A DNA stretch of 10,030 nucleotides from Betaproteobacteria bacterium. Lineage in GTDB: Bacteria > Pseudomonadota > Gammaproteobacteria > Burkholderiales > Casimicrobiaceae. Numbering within the stretch: position 1 is the stretch's first letter; every line of letters begins with the position of its first letter. Made by a program: the position numbers and the translations under genes. The stretch lies in assembly GCA_025355395.1 (NCBI GenBank), contig JANXZT010000178.1, positions 1 to 10,030 on the forward strand, in the 5' to 3' direction. Below the pieces are notes generated by a model, which searched no databases, was not told where the DNA came from, and saw only the letters and a program-made list of their open reading frames with translations. Below are positions 1-7,671 of this stretch, piece by piece.

Positions 1-2
1 CG

Positions 3-1721
3 GCGCAGTTCGAGTTGGGCGGCGCCAACGGCAGCTTCGACTATTTCCTGACGGGCAACTTCTTCGATGATCGGGGGTGGGCCGATCACAACCCCAGTCG
101 AGTGAAACAGTTCTTCGGCAAAGTCGGCTGGCGGGACGCGAATACTGACCTCGACCTCTCCCTCACGGCCGCTGACAACCGCCTGGAGGGAACGCAGACG
201 CTGCCGCTCTCCTTCTTCGACAACACCAAGCAGGCCTACACGTTTCCCGATACCAATATCAACAAGCTGACCTTCCTTACACTGAAAGGCAGTCATTTCC
301 TCTCTGACAACGTGTTGCTGGGCGGCAATGCGTACTTCCGCAAATACAAGAACAATAACGTGAGCAGCAATGTGAGTGACAACTTCGGTACGATCGATCC
401 AGGCAGCGGGGAAACGAATACCGTGCAGGCGACGAATGACCGCTCGGCGATCGATCAGACGAGTTACGGAGGCGGTCTGCAATTGACCGTGCGCGGCAAT
501 CTCGATGGCCGGAAGAACCAGTTCACGCTCGGCGCGAGCGGCGACTTCGGCCGCGCCCGTTTTACTCAGGACTCACAAAACGCCGAATTCACGGCCAGCC
601 GGGATACCGTCGGTATCGATGACTTTGCATTGCAAGCGGACGCTCGCGCCAGGAACCGTTACTATGGGGTGTATGCAAGCGACACGCTCAATCTGAGCGA
701 ACTGTGGACCCTCACGCTGGCCGGGCGCTTCAACCGCGCTGAAGTGAAAGTCGAAGACCTGACTGGCGAGGCACCGCTACTCAACGGTGACCATACGTTC
801 AGCCGCTTCAATCCTGCAATCGGCGTGAACTTCAATCCGAGTCCGCAGCTCACCGCCTATGGGGCCTACACCGAAGGCATGCGCGCGCCGACCCCGATCG
901 AGCTGACCTGCGCGGACCCCGGCGCGCCATGCAAGCTGCCCAACAATTTCCTTTCCGATCCACCGCTCGAGAAAGTAGTGTCGAAGACCATTGAGATCGG
1001 TGCACGCGGCAAGTGGGGCTCGTCGAGCTGGAGCGCGGCGGTCTACCGCACCACTCTCGAGCACGACATCCAGTTCATCAGCAGCAGCGCGGGCGCCAGT
1101 AACGCGGGCTATTTCGCCAATGTGGGCATGACGCGTCGCCAAGGCGTTGAACTTACCGCCGCAACACGCTTCAGCGCGCTGTTGCTCGCCGCGCGCTACA
1201 GCTACATTGACGCGACCTTCCAATCGTCCTTCACCGAGCACAGTCCCGCCAACTCGAGCGCCGATGCCGATGGCAACATTCAAGTGAGCGCTGGCAATCG
1301 TATCCCCGGCATCCCGAATCATGCCGTGAAGTTGCGGTTGGACTACGATTTCACCGAGCAATGGTCGGCAGGCCTGAATCTGTTGGTCACCAGCGGTGTG
1401 CATGCGCGCGGCGATGAGAACAACCGCGACACAAACGGAAAGACTCCAGGCTACGCAGTGGTGAACTTCGATGCTCAATACCAGCTGGCAAAAAGCGTAC
1501 AGCTCTTTGCACGCGTGAACAATCTGTTCGATCGCCGCTACGCCAACTTCGGCGTGATCGGCGAAAACTTTTTCACTGGCCACGACCGAACTTTTGGTCC
1601 AGCGGCCGGTGTGAATCCTCAGGTCGAGCAATTCCGTTCACCCGGCGCGCCGCGCGGCATCTGGTTGGGGCTGCGCTACGCGTTTGGCGGTGCCCACTCC
1701 GGCCGCCGAGACAACGATTAG
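3..1721 (+). CDS. TonB-dependent outer-membrane receptor, C-terminal part (5' truncated by window edge)
   Basis: The frame is open from the first bases, so the start, signal peptide, TonB box and probably the plug domain lie upstream. About 570 residues of beta-barrel are visible. They show alternating amphipathic strands with aromatic girdles (for example FDYFLTGNFF), long polar Asn/Ser/Asp-rich loops, and a C-terminal segment of receptor type: RVNNLFDRRYANFG near 1516-1557 and a last strand GIWLGLRYAF ending near 1686. A loop at 894-968 carries two cysteines (codons 909-911 and 930-932) in the context LTCADPGAPCKLPNNF, probably a disulfide; I recall this motif from related TonB receptors. 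The family imports siderophores, cobalamin, sugars or other ligands using energy from TonB-ExbB-ExbD. Nothing visible identifies the ligand, and no uptake genes follow. The protein runs 11 polar residues past the usual terminal aromatic residue. The family is secure; the substrate is unknown. Confidence 0.93.
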   Translation, partial: AQFELGGANGSFDYFLTGNFFDDRGWADHNPSRVKQFFGKVGWRDANTDLDLSLTAADNRLEGTQTLPLSFFDNTKQAYTFPDTNINKLTFLTLKGSHFLSDNVLLGGNAYFRKYKNNNVSSNVSDNFGTIDPGSGETNTVQATNDRSAIDQTSYGGGLQLTVRGNLDGRKNQFTLGASGDFGRARFTQDSQNAEFTASRDTVGIDDFALQADARARNRYYGVYASDTLNLSELWTLTLAGRFNRAEVKVEDLTGEAPLLNGDHTFSRFNPAIGVNFNPSPQLTAYGAYTEGMRAPTPIELTCADPGAPCKLPNNFLSDPPLEKVVSKTIEIGARGKWGSSSWSAAVYRTTLEHDIQFISSSAGASNAGYFANVGMTRRQGVELTAATRFSALLLAARYSYIDATFQSSFTEHSPANSSADADGNIQVSAGNRIPGIPNHAVKLRLDYDFTEQWSAGLNLLVTSGVHARGDENNRDTNGKTPGYAVVNFDAQYQLAKSVQLFARVNNLFDRRYANFGVIGENFFTGHDRTFGPAAGVNPQVEQFRSPGAPRGIWLGLRYAFGGAHSGRRDND

Positions 1722-1815
1722 CCGCGGGTCAGCGGCGCCGTTCTGGTCGTTGGCGTGCCCCGCCGCTTCGAGATAATCGGCGGCGCTCCGCAGTCGGCGT
1801 TGACGCATCGCCGCT

Positions 1816-1824
1816 TGCTATAAT
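1816..1824 (+). promoter_or_regulatory. Extended -10 promoter for mfd (TGC-TATAAT)
   Basis: A perfect TATAAT at 1819-1824 is preceded directly by TGC (1816-1818), the TGn extended -10 arrangement that can work without a good -35. The TTGACG at 1800-1805 is only 13 bp from the -10, too close for a normal sigma-70 spacer. Transcription would start near 1831, about 13 nt before the first mfd ATG (1844), leaving no room for a Shine-Dalgarno site there. Prediction from sequence only. Confidence 0.6.
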
Positions 1825-1843
1825 TCGCCGTTCTCGCCTTCCG

Positions 1844-4800
1844 ATGTCGCCGGCCCCTTCCGCCGTCGGGACGGCCGCGGCGAATTCTGCACCGCAATCG
1901 CCGCCCGTCGTCCCCACTTCTCCCGATCCCGCTCTGAGCGCTGCAACGCTCCTGGCGCTGCCCCCGCTCGTCCCGGCGCCGCCACCGGGCGGACAAAAAA
2001 TGCGCGCGGCGCCGCTGTCGGGCTCCGCCGATGCGCTTGCTCTCGCGCAACTTGCGGTGCGCTGCGCGCAAGCGGGCCGCGTGGTCGCGGCAGTATGTGC
2101 CGACGCGCTGGCGGCACAGCGGCTTGCCGACGAGGTCGCCTGGTTCGCCCCGGCCGTGCGGGTAGCGCTGCTGCCCGACTGGGAGACGCTGCCTTACGAC
2201 CATTTTTCTCCGCATCAGGATCTGGTCTCCGAACGGCTGGCTACGCTCTATCGTGTGTCGCGCGGTGAGTGCGATCTCATCGTCGTCGCCGCCACCACGG
2301 CGCTCTATCGGCTCGCCCCGCCGGAATATCTTGCCGCGTTCACCTTTTTTCTGAAGCAGGGCGAGCGACTGGATGTGGAGAGGCTTCGCTCGCAATTGGC
2401 CCTCGCCGGCTATCAGCACGTCACGCAGGTCGTGTCACCGGGTGAGTTCAGTGTCCGCGGCGGGCTCATCGATCTTTTTCCGATGGGCAGTGCCTTGCCG
2501 TATCGCATCGATCTTTTCGACGACGACATCGAAACCATTCGCACGTTCGATGTGGATTCGCAGCGCACGTTGTATCCGGTGCCAAACGTCCGCCTGCTCC
2601 CGGCGCGCGAATTCCCGCTCGACGAAACCGGGCGAACGCGCTTTCGCGGGCGCTATCGCGAAGTGTTCGAGGGCGATCCGTCCAAATCAGCCCTGTACAA
2701 GGATGTGAGCAACGGTATTGCGCCGGGTGGCATCGAGTACTATCTGCCGCTTTTTTTCGGCACAACGGCGACACTGGCCGCCTACCTGCCTGCCGAAACG
2801 GTCGTGATCCTTCACGGTGATGTGCAGGAAGCCGTGCGGCACTTTTGGCAGGACACCGAATCGCGCTACAAACTCATGCGCGGAGACAAGTCCCGGCCAC
2901 TGCTCCCGCCCACCGAGATCTTCCTGCCACCGGACGCGTTCAACGGCATGCTGAAGGTGTTCTCCCGCCTCGAGCTGCCTGCCTCCGACACAGGCGCACC
3001 GCCTTCCAATGCAGCATCCGAATCGACCCTGCCGCTGCCGTCGGTGCAAGTCGATCGGCGTGCGCCCGATCCGATCGCCGTGCTGAAGCAATATCTCGCC
3101 GGGAGTGACGCCCGCGTAATCGTGTGCGCCGAAAGTGCCGGCCGCCGCGACACGATGCAGCAGTACTTCGCCGAGTACGACCTCAAGGTGGACCTGATCG
3201 ACGATTGGGCGGCGTTTGTGAGCGATACCGCGTCCCCCGCCATCAGAACCGGGCTCGCGGTGGCCCCGTTGCATGCCGGATTTGCTTGGCCCGCGGCGAA
3301 GCTCGCAGTGATCACGGAGGCCGAGCTTTATGCCGGCGTTGTCCGCCGCGGACGCCGGGACGCAGCACGCCGCACCAACCTCGATGCGATGCTGCGCGAC
3401 CTCTCCGAGGTTCGCATCGGCGACCCGGTCGTGCACGAGCAGCATGGCATCGGCCGCTACCTTGGGCTCGCCAATATGGATCTCGGTGAAGGTCCCACCG
3501 AGTTTCTGCAGCTCGCCTATGCCAAGGAGGCGAAGCTCTACGTTCCGGTATCGAACCTGCATCTTATCGGACGCTATAGCGGCGCGTCCCCCGAAGCCGC
3601 CCCGCTGCATGAGCTTGGCGGCGGCCAATGGGAAAAGGCGAAGAAGCGCGCCGCACGGCAGGCGCACGACACCGCCGCCGAGTTGCTCAATCTCTACGCG
3701 CAACGCGCATCACGCAAAGGGCATGCGTTCAAGTTCAGCGCGCATGATTACGACGCCTTCGCCGAGGGCTTCGGCTTCGAGGAAACACCCGACCAGGCAG
3801 GGGCGATCGAAGCGGTGATCAACGATCTGACCTCCGGAGCGCCGATGGACCGGCTGGTTTGCGGTGACGTGGGCTTCGGCAAGACGGAGGTGGCGCTGCG
3901 GGCCGCGTTCGTGGCATTGGCGGATGGCAAGCAGGTCGCGATCCTGGTGCCGACTACGCTCCTTGCGGAACAGCATTTCCAGGTGTTCTCCGATCGTTTT
4001 GCCGATTTTCCGGTGAAGCTCGCGGAGCTCTCGCGTTTTCGCTCTGCCAAGGAAGTCAAGCGCGCACTCGAAGGTCTCGCGAACGGAACCATCGACCTCG
4101 CCATCGGCACCCACAAGCTCATCCAGGCCGATGTTAAGTTCAAGAACCTCGGCCTGGTGATCATCGACGAGGAGCACCGGTTCGGCGTGCGCCAGAAGGA
4201 GCAGTTGAAGAAGCTGCGCGCCGAAGTCGATGTGCTGACGCTCACGGCGACGCCGATTCCGCGCACGCTCGCCATGTCGCTCGAAGGCATTCGCGATTTT
4301 TCGGTGATCGCGACGGCGCCGCAGCGGCGGCTGTCGATCAAGACCTTCGTGGCGCAATACTCTCTAGGCATCGTGCGCGAAGCGGCGTTGCGGGAGTTGA
4401 AACGCGGTGGGCAGATCTACTACCTGCAGAACGACATCGCGACCATCCGCACGACCACCGAACGGCTCGCACAGCTGCTGCCGGAAGCACGCATCGCGAT
4501 CGCTCATGGACAGATGCCCGAGCGCGAGCTCGAGCACGTGATGCGCGAGTTCTACCAGCAGCGATGCAACCTCCTGGTGTGCTCGACCATCATCGAATCC
4601 GGCATCGACGTGCCCACCGCCAACACCATCATCATCGATCGTGCCGACCGCTTTGGCTTAGCCCAACTGCATCAGCTCCGCGGCCGCGTGGGGCGTTCCC
4701 ATCATCAGGCGTACGCCTACCTGCTCACCCCGCCCGACGAGGCGTTGGCGACGCAGGCGAAAAAGCGTCTGGAAGCGATCCAGCTGATGGAAGATCTCGG

Positions 4801-5410
4801 CTCGGGATTTTTTCTGTCGATGCATGACCTCGAAATCCGCGGTGCGGGTGAAGTCCTCGGCGAATCGCAATCGGGCGAGATGCAGGAAGTCGGATTCCAG
4901 CTCTACGCGGACATGCTCAAATCGGCGGTGAAGGCATTGAAGGCCGGCCGCGAGCCCGATCTTTCGGCGCCGCTTGGCATCACCACCGAAATTAATCTCC
5001 ACGTTCCCGCTTTGTTGCCGGAGAATTACTGTAATGACGTGCACGAGCGGCTGGTGCTCTACAAGCGGCTTGCCAATTGCGAGACCATGGATGAGCTCGA
5101 GACCATGCAGGAGGAGCTCGTCGACCGTTTCGGCAAGCTGCCGGAACCCGCGCAGGCGTTGATGGCCTGTCACCGCCTGCGGGTGATCGGGCGGCCGCTC
5201 GGTGTCACCAAGATCGATGCGGGACCGGATCGATCGACCGTACAGTTCGTCGCCCAACCGCCGTTCGATGCCGGCAAGCTCATCGCCCTGGTGCAGCGCG
5301 ATGGTCGCGTGCGGTTTGCAGGACCCGATCGCGTGCGCATCGAGCGCGGCGCGCCCTTGCTGCACGAGCGGGTGGCGATGGTGCGGGAATTTCTCGGCAA
5401 GCTCACATGA
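1844..5410 (+). CDS. mfd: Transcription-repair coupling factor Mfd
   Basis: Mfd is a cytoplasmic ATP-driven DNA translocase that displaces RNA polymerase stalled at lesions and recruits UvrA/UvrB for nucleotide excision repair. From 1844 it is 1188 aa (E. coli Mfd: 1148). The UvrB-like N-terminal module includes DWETLPYDHFSPHQD (about residues 111-125). The CarD-like RNA-polymerase-interacting domain lies near 520-590 (GDPVVHEQHGIGRYLG). The helicase motor has Walker A GDVGFGKTE (674-682), DEEH (775-778), TATPIPRT (801-808) and motif VI QLRGRVGRS (944-952). The C-terminal TRCF domain spans roughly 1020-1180. All motor motifs look intact. The first 50 residues are Pro/Ala-rich and low in complexity. 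An alternative start is ATG 2000 (Met53, 1136 aa), which has GGCGGA six nt upstream, but it would cut slightly into the segment aligning with E. coli Mfd near its residue 12. Function is certain; the start is not. Confidence 0.98.
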   Translation: MSPAPSAVGTAAANSAPQSPPVVPTSPDPALSAATLLALPPLVPAPPPGGQKMRAAPLSGSADALALAQLAVRCAQAGRVVAAVCADALAAQRLADEVAWFAPAVRVALLPDWETLPYDHFSPHQDLVSERLATLYRVSRGECDLIVVAATTALYRLAPPEYLAAFTFFLKQGERLDVERLRSQLALAGYQHVTQVVSPGEFSVRGGLIDLFPMGSALPYRIDLFDDDIETIRTFDVDSQRTLYPVPNVRLLPAREFPLDETGRTRFRGRYREVFEGDPSKSALYKDVSNGIAPGGIEYYLPLFFGTTATLAAYLPAETVVILHGDVQEAVRHFWQDTESRYKLMRGDKSRPLLPPTEIFLPPDAFNGMLKVFSRLELPASDTGAPPSNAASESTLPLPSVQVDRRAPDPIAVLKQYLAGSDARVIVCAESAGRRDTMQQYFAEYDLKVDLIDDWAAFVSDTASPAIRTGLAVAPLHAGFAWPAAKLAVITEAELYAGVVRRGRRDAARRTNLDAMLRDLSEVRIGDPVVHEQHGIGRYLGLANMDLGEGPTEFLQLAYAKEAKLYVPVSNLHLIGRYSGASPEAAPLHELGGGQWEKAKKRAARQAHDTAAELLNLYAQRASRKGHAFKFSAHDYDAFAEGFGFEETPDQAGAIEAVINDLTSGAPMDRLVCGDVGFGKTEVALRAAFVALADGKQVAILVPTTLLAEQHFQVFSDRFADFPVKLAELSRFRSAKEVKRALEGLANGTIDLAIGTHKLIQADVKFKNLGLVIIDEEHRFGVRQKEQLKKLRAEVDVLTLTATPIPRTLAMSLEGIRDFSVIATAPQRRLSIKTFVAQYSLGIVREAALRELKRGGQIYYLQNDIATIRTTTERLAQLLPEARIAIAHGQMPERELEHVMREFYQQRCNLLVCSTIIESGIDVPTANTIIIDRADRFGLAQLHQLRGRVGRSHHQAYAYLLTPPDEALATQAKKRLEAIQLMEDLGSGFFLSMHDLEIRGAGEVLGESQSGEMQEVGFQLYADMLKSAVKALKAGREPDLSAPLGITTEINLHVPALLPENYCNDVHERLVLYKRLANCETMDELETMQEELVDRFGKLPEPAQALMACHRLRVIGRPLGVTKIDAGPDRSTVQFVAQPPFDAGKLIALVQRDGRVRFAGPDRVRIERGAPLLHERVAMVREFLGKLT

Positions 5411-5414
5411 ACCC

Positions 5415-5422
5415 GAGAGGAA
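5415..5422 (+). promoter_or_regulatory. Ribosome binding site of the MBL-fold gene
   Basis: GAGAGGAA, with core AGAGGA at 5416-5421, lies 8 nt before ATG 5430. It picks ATG 5430 (or the adjacent ATG 5433) as the start, although the frame stays open upstream inside mfd as far as 5202. No promoter is visible in the 19-nt gap after the mfd stop, which supports co-transcription. Confidence 0.75.
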
Positions 5423-5429
5423 TAGCGCC

Positions 5430-6365
5430 ATGATGGCAGCTCGCCTGCCACCACAACTGCATGTGTTCGTTCGCGACTGGCTGTCGTCGAACAATATCCT
5501 GCTCAAAAGCCGCAATGGCCACGTGCTGATCGATTCAGGCTACAGCCGTCACGCCCCGTTGACCCTGGCGTTGCTGCGCTCCCCGCGGGGCTTGGGAGAA
5601 GAGCCATTGGCGACGCTGGTGAACACGCACTGCCATTCCGACCACATGGGCGGCAACGCGGCGGTGGCAGGCGCGTTCGGCTGTCCGATTGCAATCCCCG
5701 AAGGCGAGGCGCCGCTGATCGCGGCGTGGGACACCAAGGCCTTGTTGCTCGATTACGCCGATCAGCGCGCCGACCGTTTCAGCGCCGGTTCCCTGCTCCG
5801 TGCGGGAGACGCGCAGCTCTGGGGTGACCTCGAATGGCAGCTCCTTGCGGCACCGGGGCATGATATGGGCGCACTGATCTTCTACAACCCGGAACACCGC
5901 CTGCTGATTTCCGGAGACGCCCTGTGGGAGAACGGGTTCGGCTTTGTCATGCCGACGGAAATCGATCCCGCGGCGCTGCCCGCGACGCGCGCGACACTCG
6001 ATCTCATCGCCTCGCTCGAGGTACGAATGCTGATTCCAGGCCACGGCGAGCCGTTCGTGGAAGTCGATGCCGCCCTGGAGCGCGCCTATGGACGGCTCGC
6101 GGCATTCGAGTGCGATCCCGGGCGCCTTGCCCGTCACGCGCTCAAGGTACTCCTCGCTTTTGTCCTGCTCGACCGGCAGCACCTGCCTCTGCAGGAGATG
6201 CCGGACTACGTGCAACGCGTCGGAATTTTCCGCGATTTCAACGCACGGTTTTTCCAATGGCCGCCGCGCAAGCTGGCCGAATGGCTCGTTGCCGAGCTGA
6301 TGCGGGCCGGCGCCGCGCGGGTCGCGAACGGCGAATTGCTGCCATCGCCGCGCAGGGCCGCTTAG
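5430..6365 (+). CDS. Metallo-beta-lactamase-fold hydrolase (glyoxalase II-like), 311 aa
   Basis: The family hydrolyses thioesters, lactams, phosphoesters or similar bonds with one or two metal ions. All ligand positions are present: H67-C-H69-S-D71-H72 in THCHSDHMGG, H144 in PGHD, D163 in SGDALW, and H205 in PGHGEP. An active binuclear metal site is therefore expected. The MBL domain takes up about the first 215 residues. The last 95 or so form a separate, mainly helical region (about 220-305) that could hold substrate or serve as a small winged-helix-like cap, as in some LACTB2-type proteins; that comparison is a guess. There is no signal peptide, so it is probably cytoplasmic. It lies 19 nt downstream of mfd and shares its transcript. 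The substrate cannot be deduced; it may be a thioesterase-like metabolic enzyme with no functional tie to repair. Confidence 0.9.
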   Translation: MMAARLPPQLHVFVRDWLSSNNILLKSRNGHVLIDSGYSRHAPLTLALLRSPRGLGEEPLATLVNTHCHSDHMGGNAAVAGAFGCPIAIPEGEAPLIAAWDTKALLLDYADQRADRFSAGSLLRAGDAQLWGDLEWQLLAAPGHDMGALIFYNPEHRLLISGDALWENGFGFVMPTEIDPAALPATRATLDLIASLEVRMLIPGHGEPFVEVDAALERAYGRLAAFECDPGRLARHALKVLLAFVLLDRQHLPLQEMPDYVQRVGIFRDFNARFFQWPPRKLAEWLVAELMRAGAARVANGELLPSPRRAA

Positions 6366-6385
6366 CTGTCAAGGTTTGCGTGAAA

Positions 6386-6409
6386 TGAGAGATCCGCTCA
6401 CATCTCTCA
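6386..6409. terminator. Perfect inverted repeat between convergent genes, possible bidirectional terminator
   Basis: TGAGAGAT (6386-6393) and ATCTCTCA (6402-6409) form a perfect 8-bp stem with an 8-nt loop. The repeat sits in the 70-nt gap between the stop of the MBL gene and the stop of the convergent yceI. The position suits a shared terminator. There is no T-tract on either side and the stem is only moderately GC-rich, so it is not a classic intrinsic terminator. It could also be a protein-binding palindrome. Confidence 0.35.
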
Positions 6410-6435
6410 GAGCCGTCGCCCCCGCGCACGCGAGG

Positions 6436-7011
6436 CTATTCCTTGTACGCCTCGATCGGAATGATGAGCTTGATCTCATCGCTCGGGTTTCCAATCTGTA
6501 CGCCATCCGTCATCCCCCACTCGGTCCGCTTGATCGTGGCCGTCGCGTCCGCGCCGCACATCGGCTTCTTGTTGAACGGGTTCTCCCCGCAGGTGAAATT
6601 GGCGACCTTGAGATTGACTGGCTTGGTCACACCCACCATCATCAACTCGCCATCCACGCCGACCAGGCGGTCGCCGTCGAACATCATGCTGGTCGACTTG
6701 AACGTCAGCGTCGGATACTTTTCGATGTTGAAGAATCGCTCGCCCTTGACGATCGCATCGAGCCGCGGGTCGAATGTCTTGATCGAGGTCGCGTCGATGG
6801 TGATGTCCACGCTTCCTTTCTTCGCCGCGCGGTCGAGCGTGACCTTGCCGGTGGCCTTGCCGAAGCTCCCGTGCTGAGCGCCAAACCCGATATGCCGCGC
6901 TTCGAACATCGGTTGCGAATGCACCGGATCAACTATGTACGTCTCCTGCGCGGCAACGGGAGCGGCGAACGCCGCAGCGAGACCGGCAACAAGCATCCGG
7001 AGACTCATCAT
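6436..7011 (-). CDS. YceI-family periplasmic protein (yceI-A)
   Basis: YceI proteins are periplasmic lipocalin-like beta-barrels that bind polyisoprenoid chains such as those of quinones or isoprenoid phosphates. This 191-aa protein starts with a signal peptide: Met-Met-Ser-Leu-Arg, a hydrophobic Ala-rich core, and predicted cleavage after Ala21 (PVAA|QETYIVD). The mature part is typical: DPVHSQPMFEARHIGFG, SVDITIDATSIKTFDPRLD, the FFNIEKYPTLTFKST segment, and GVTKPVNLKV. Two cysteines, C141 and C152, flank a short loop and probably form a disulfide, as in many YceI proteins. The start at 7011 (or 7008) is chosen because GGAG lies 5 nt upstream; a TTG-started extension to 7059 would bury the signal peptide. 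It is the third gene of the run after cytochrome b561 and yceI-B, 93 nt downstream of yceI-B. The ligand is inferred from the family only. Confidence 0.94.
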   Translation of the reverse strand: MMSLRMLVAGLAAAFAAPVAAQETYIVDPVHSQPMFEARHIGFGAQHGSFGKATGKVTLDRAAKKGSVDITIDATSIKTFDPRLDAIVKGERFFNIEKYPTLTFKSTSMMFDGDRLVGVDGELMMVGVTKPVNLKVANFTCGENPFNKKPMCGADATATIKRTEWGMTDGVQIGNPSDEIKLIIPIEAYKE

Positions 7012-7015
7012 GTCT

Positions 7016-7020
7016 ACTCC
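7016..7020 (-). promoter_or_regulatory. Ribosome binding site of yceI-A
   Basis: On the minus strand GGAG (7020-7017) precedes ATG 7011 by 5 nt and ATG 7008 by 8 nt. It fixes the start just in front of the signal peptide. Both ATG codons are usable, and the two products would differ by one Met. Confidence 0.65.
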
Positions 7021-7104
7021 TGTTTGTGGTTGAGAGGCAGTCCGCAAGCGGCGCGGCAAGCCGCCATGCCAGTCAACAGCCGCCGCGCCCGATTATTCCG
7101 AGCC

Positions 7105-7671
7105 TCATGTTGCAGGCGGCAGCACCATCCGAATCCGGACAATGACGTCATCGGCGACCGTGTTGGTGTCGGCCCACAGCCCTTCACCTATCTTGTAGTC
7201 AAGGCGCTTCAAGGTGAAGCTTCCCTCGGCTACGCGATTGCCCGCGGCGTCCTTCCTGATCGCGATCGGCACCAGGCAGTCCCGGGTGTTGCCTTTGAGC
7301 GACAGCCGGCCGGCCACCTCGAACTTGTCTCCGCCCAAATCCTTGATCGATGCCGACGTAAAACGCGCGACTGGAAACTTCGCCGTGTCGAACCACGGCG
7401 CGCCCTTGATTTCGGTTTCCGAATCTTCGCTCGCAAGGTCGATGCTGGCCAGGTCGATGTCGAACTCGGCCTTCGAATTCGGGAGCGCGTTGGGCAGGAA
7501 TACGACATTGGCCTTCCACTTGCGGAAGCGGCCCTCGACATTGACCCCCATCTGCTTGGCCATGAAGCGGATTTCGCTTTTGTCGACCAGCACGCCCTGG
7601 GCGCAGGCCTGACCCACGGCCAGAAGCAAAATCCCGACGCATGCCACGATCGAGCGCAACAAACCCATCAT
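7105..7671 (-). CDS. YceI-family periplasmic protein, divergent paralogue (yceI-B)
   Basis: This is a 188-aa protein with an N-terminal signal peptide (hydrophobic core about residues 8-20, likely cleavage ACA|Q after Ala24), followed by a YceI-type domain. Recognisable parts are SEIRFMAKQMGVNVEGRF, the acidic FDIDLASIDLAS strand, the WFDTAKFPVARFTSASI segment matching the family pattern, and LSLKGNTRDCLVPI. It lacks the two-cysteine loop of its neighbour and is clearly diverged from it, so the pair is not a recent tandem copy. The sequence GQAC does not fit a lipobox. The start at 7671 has AAAGGA ending 8 nt upstream, and ATGA overlaps the stop of the cytochrome b561 gene, so translation is probably coupled. 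Expected role: periplasmic binding of an isoprenoid lipid or quinone alongside the cytochrome. The family is secure; the ligand is inferred. Confidence 0.92.
   Translation of the reverse strand: MMGLLRSIVACVGILLLAVGQACAQGVLVDKSEIRFMAKQMGVNVEGRFRKWKANVVFLPNALPNSKAEFDIDLASIDLASEDSETEIKGAPWFDTAKFPVARFTSASIKDLGGDKFEVAGRLSLKGNTRDCLVPIAIRKDAAGNRVAEGSFTLKRLDYKIGEGLWADTNTVADDVIVRIRMVLPPAT

Noticed and set aside
777..1631. A 284-codon antisense open frame inside the TonB-dependent receptor.
   Set aside because: The coding strand has clear beta-barrel character; the antisense product shows no coherent fold or motif.
1721..1736. GCCGC-N6-GCGGC hairpin directly at the receptor stop, considered as a terminator.
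   Set aside because: The stem is only 5 bp and no T-run follows; such pairs are frequent at this GC content.
1760..1783. CCGCCG-N12-CGGCGG inverted repeat upstream of mfd, considered as an operator or terminator.
   Set aside because: Six-base GC-only arms with a 12-nt loop and no T-tract are expected by chance here.
1800..1824. TTGACG and TATAAT read as a classic -35/-10 pair.
   Set aside because: The spacer is 13 bp, well short of 16-18 bp; the extended -10 explains the promoter better.
2687..3703. A 338-codon antisense open frame inside mfd.
   Set aside because: Arg/Gly/His-rich shadow of a conserved gene, with no ribosome site and no recognisable domain.
5202..5429. Extension of the MBL-fold protein into the end of mfd (387 aa).
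   Set aside because: The extra residues overlap the conserved Mfd C-terminal domain, and a good ribosome site marks ATG 5430.
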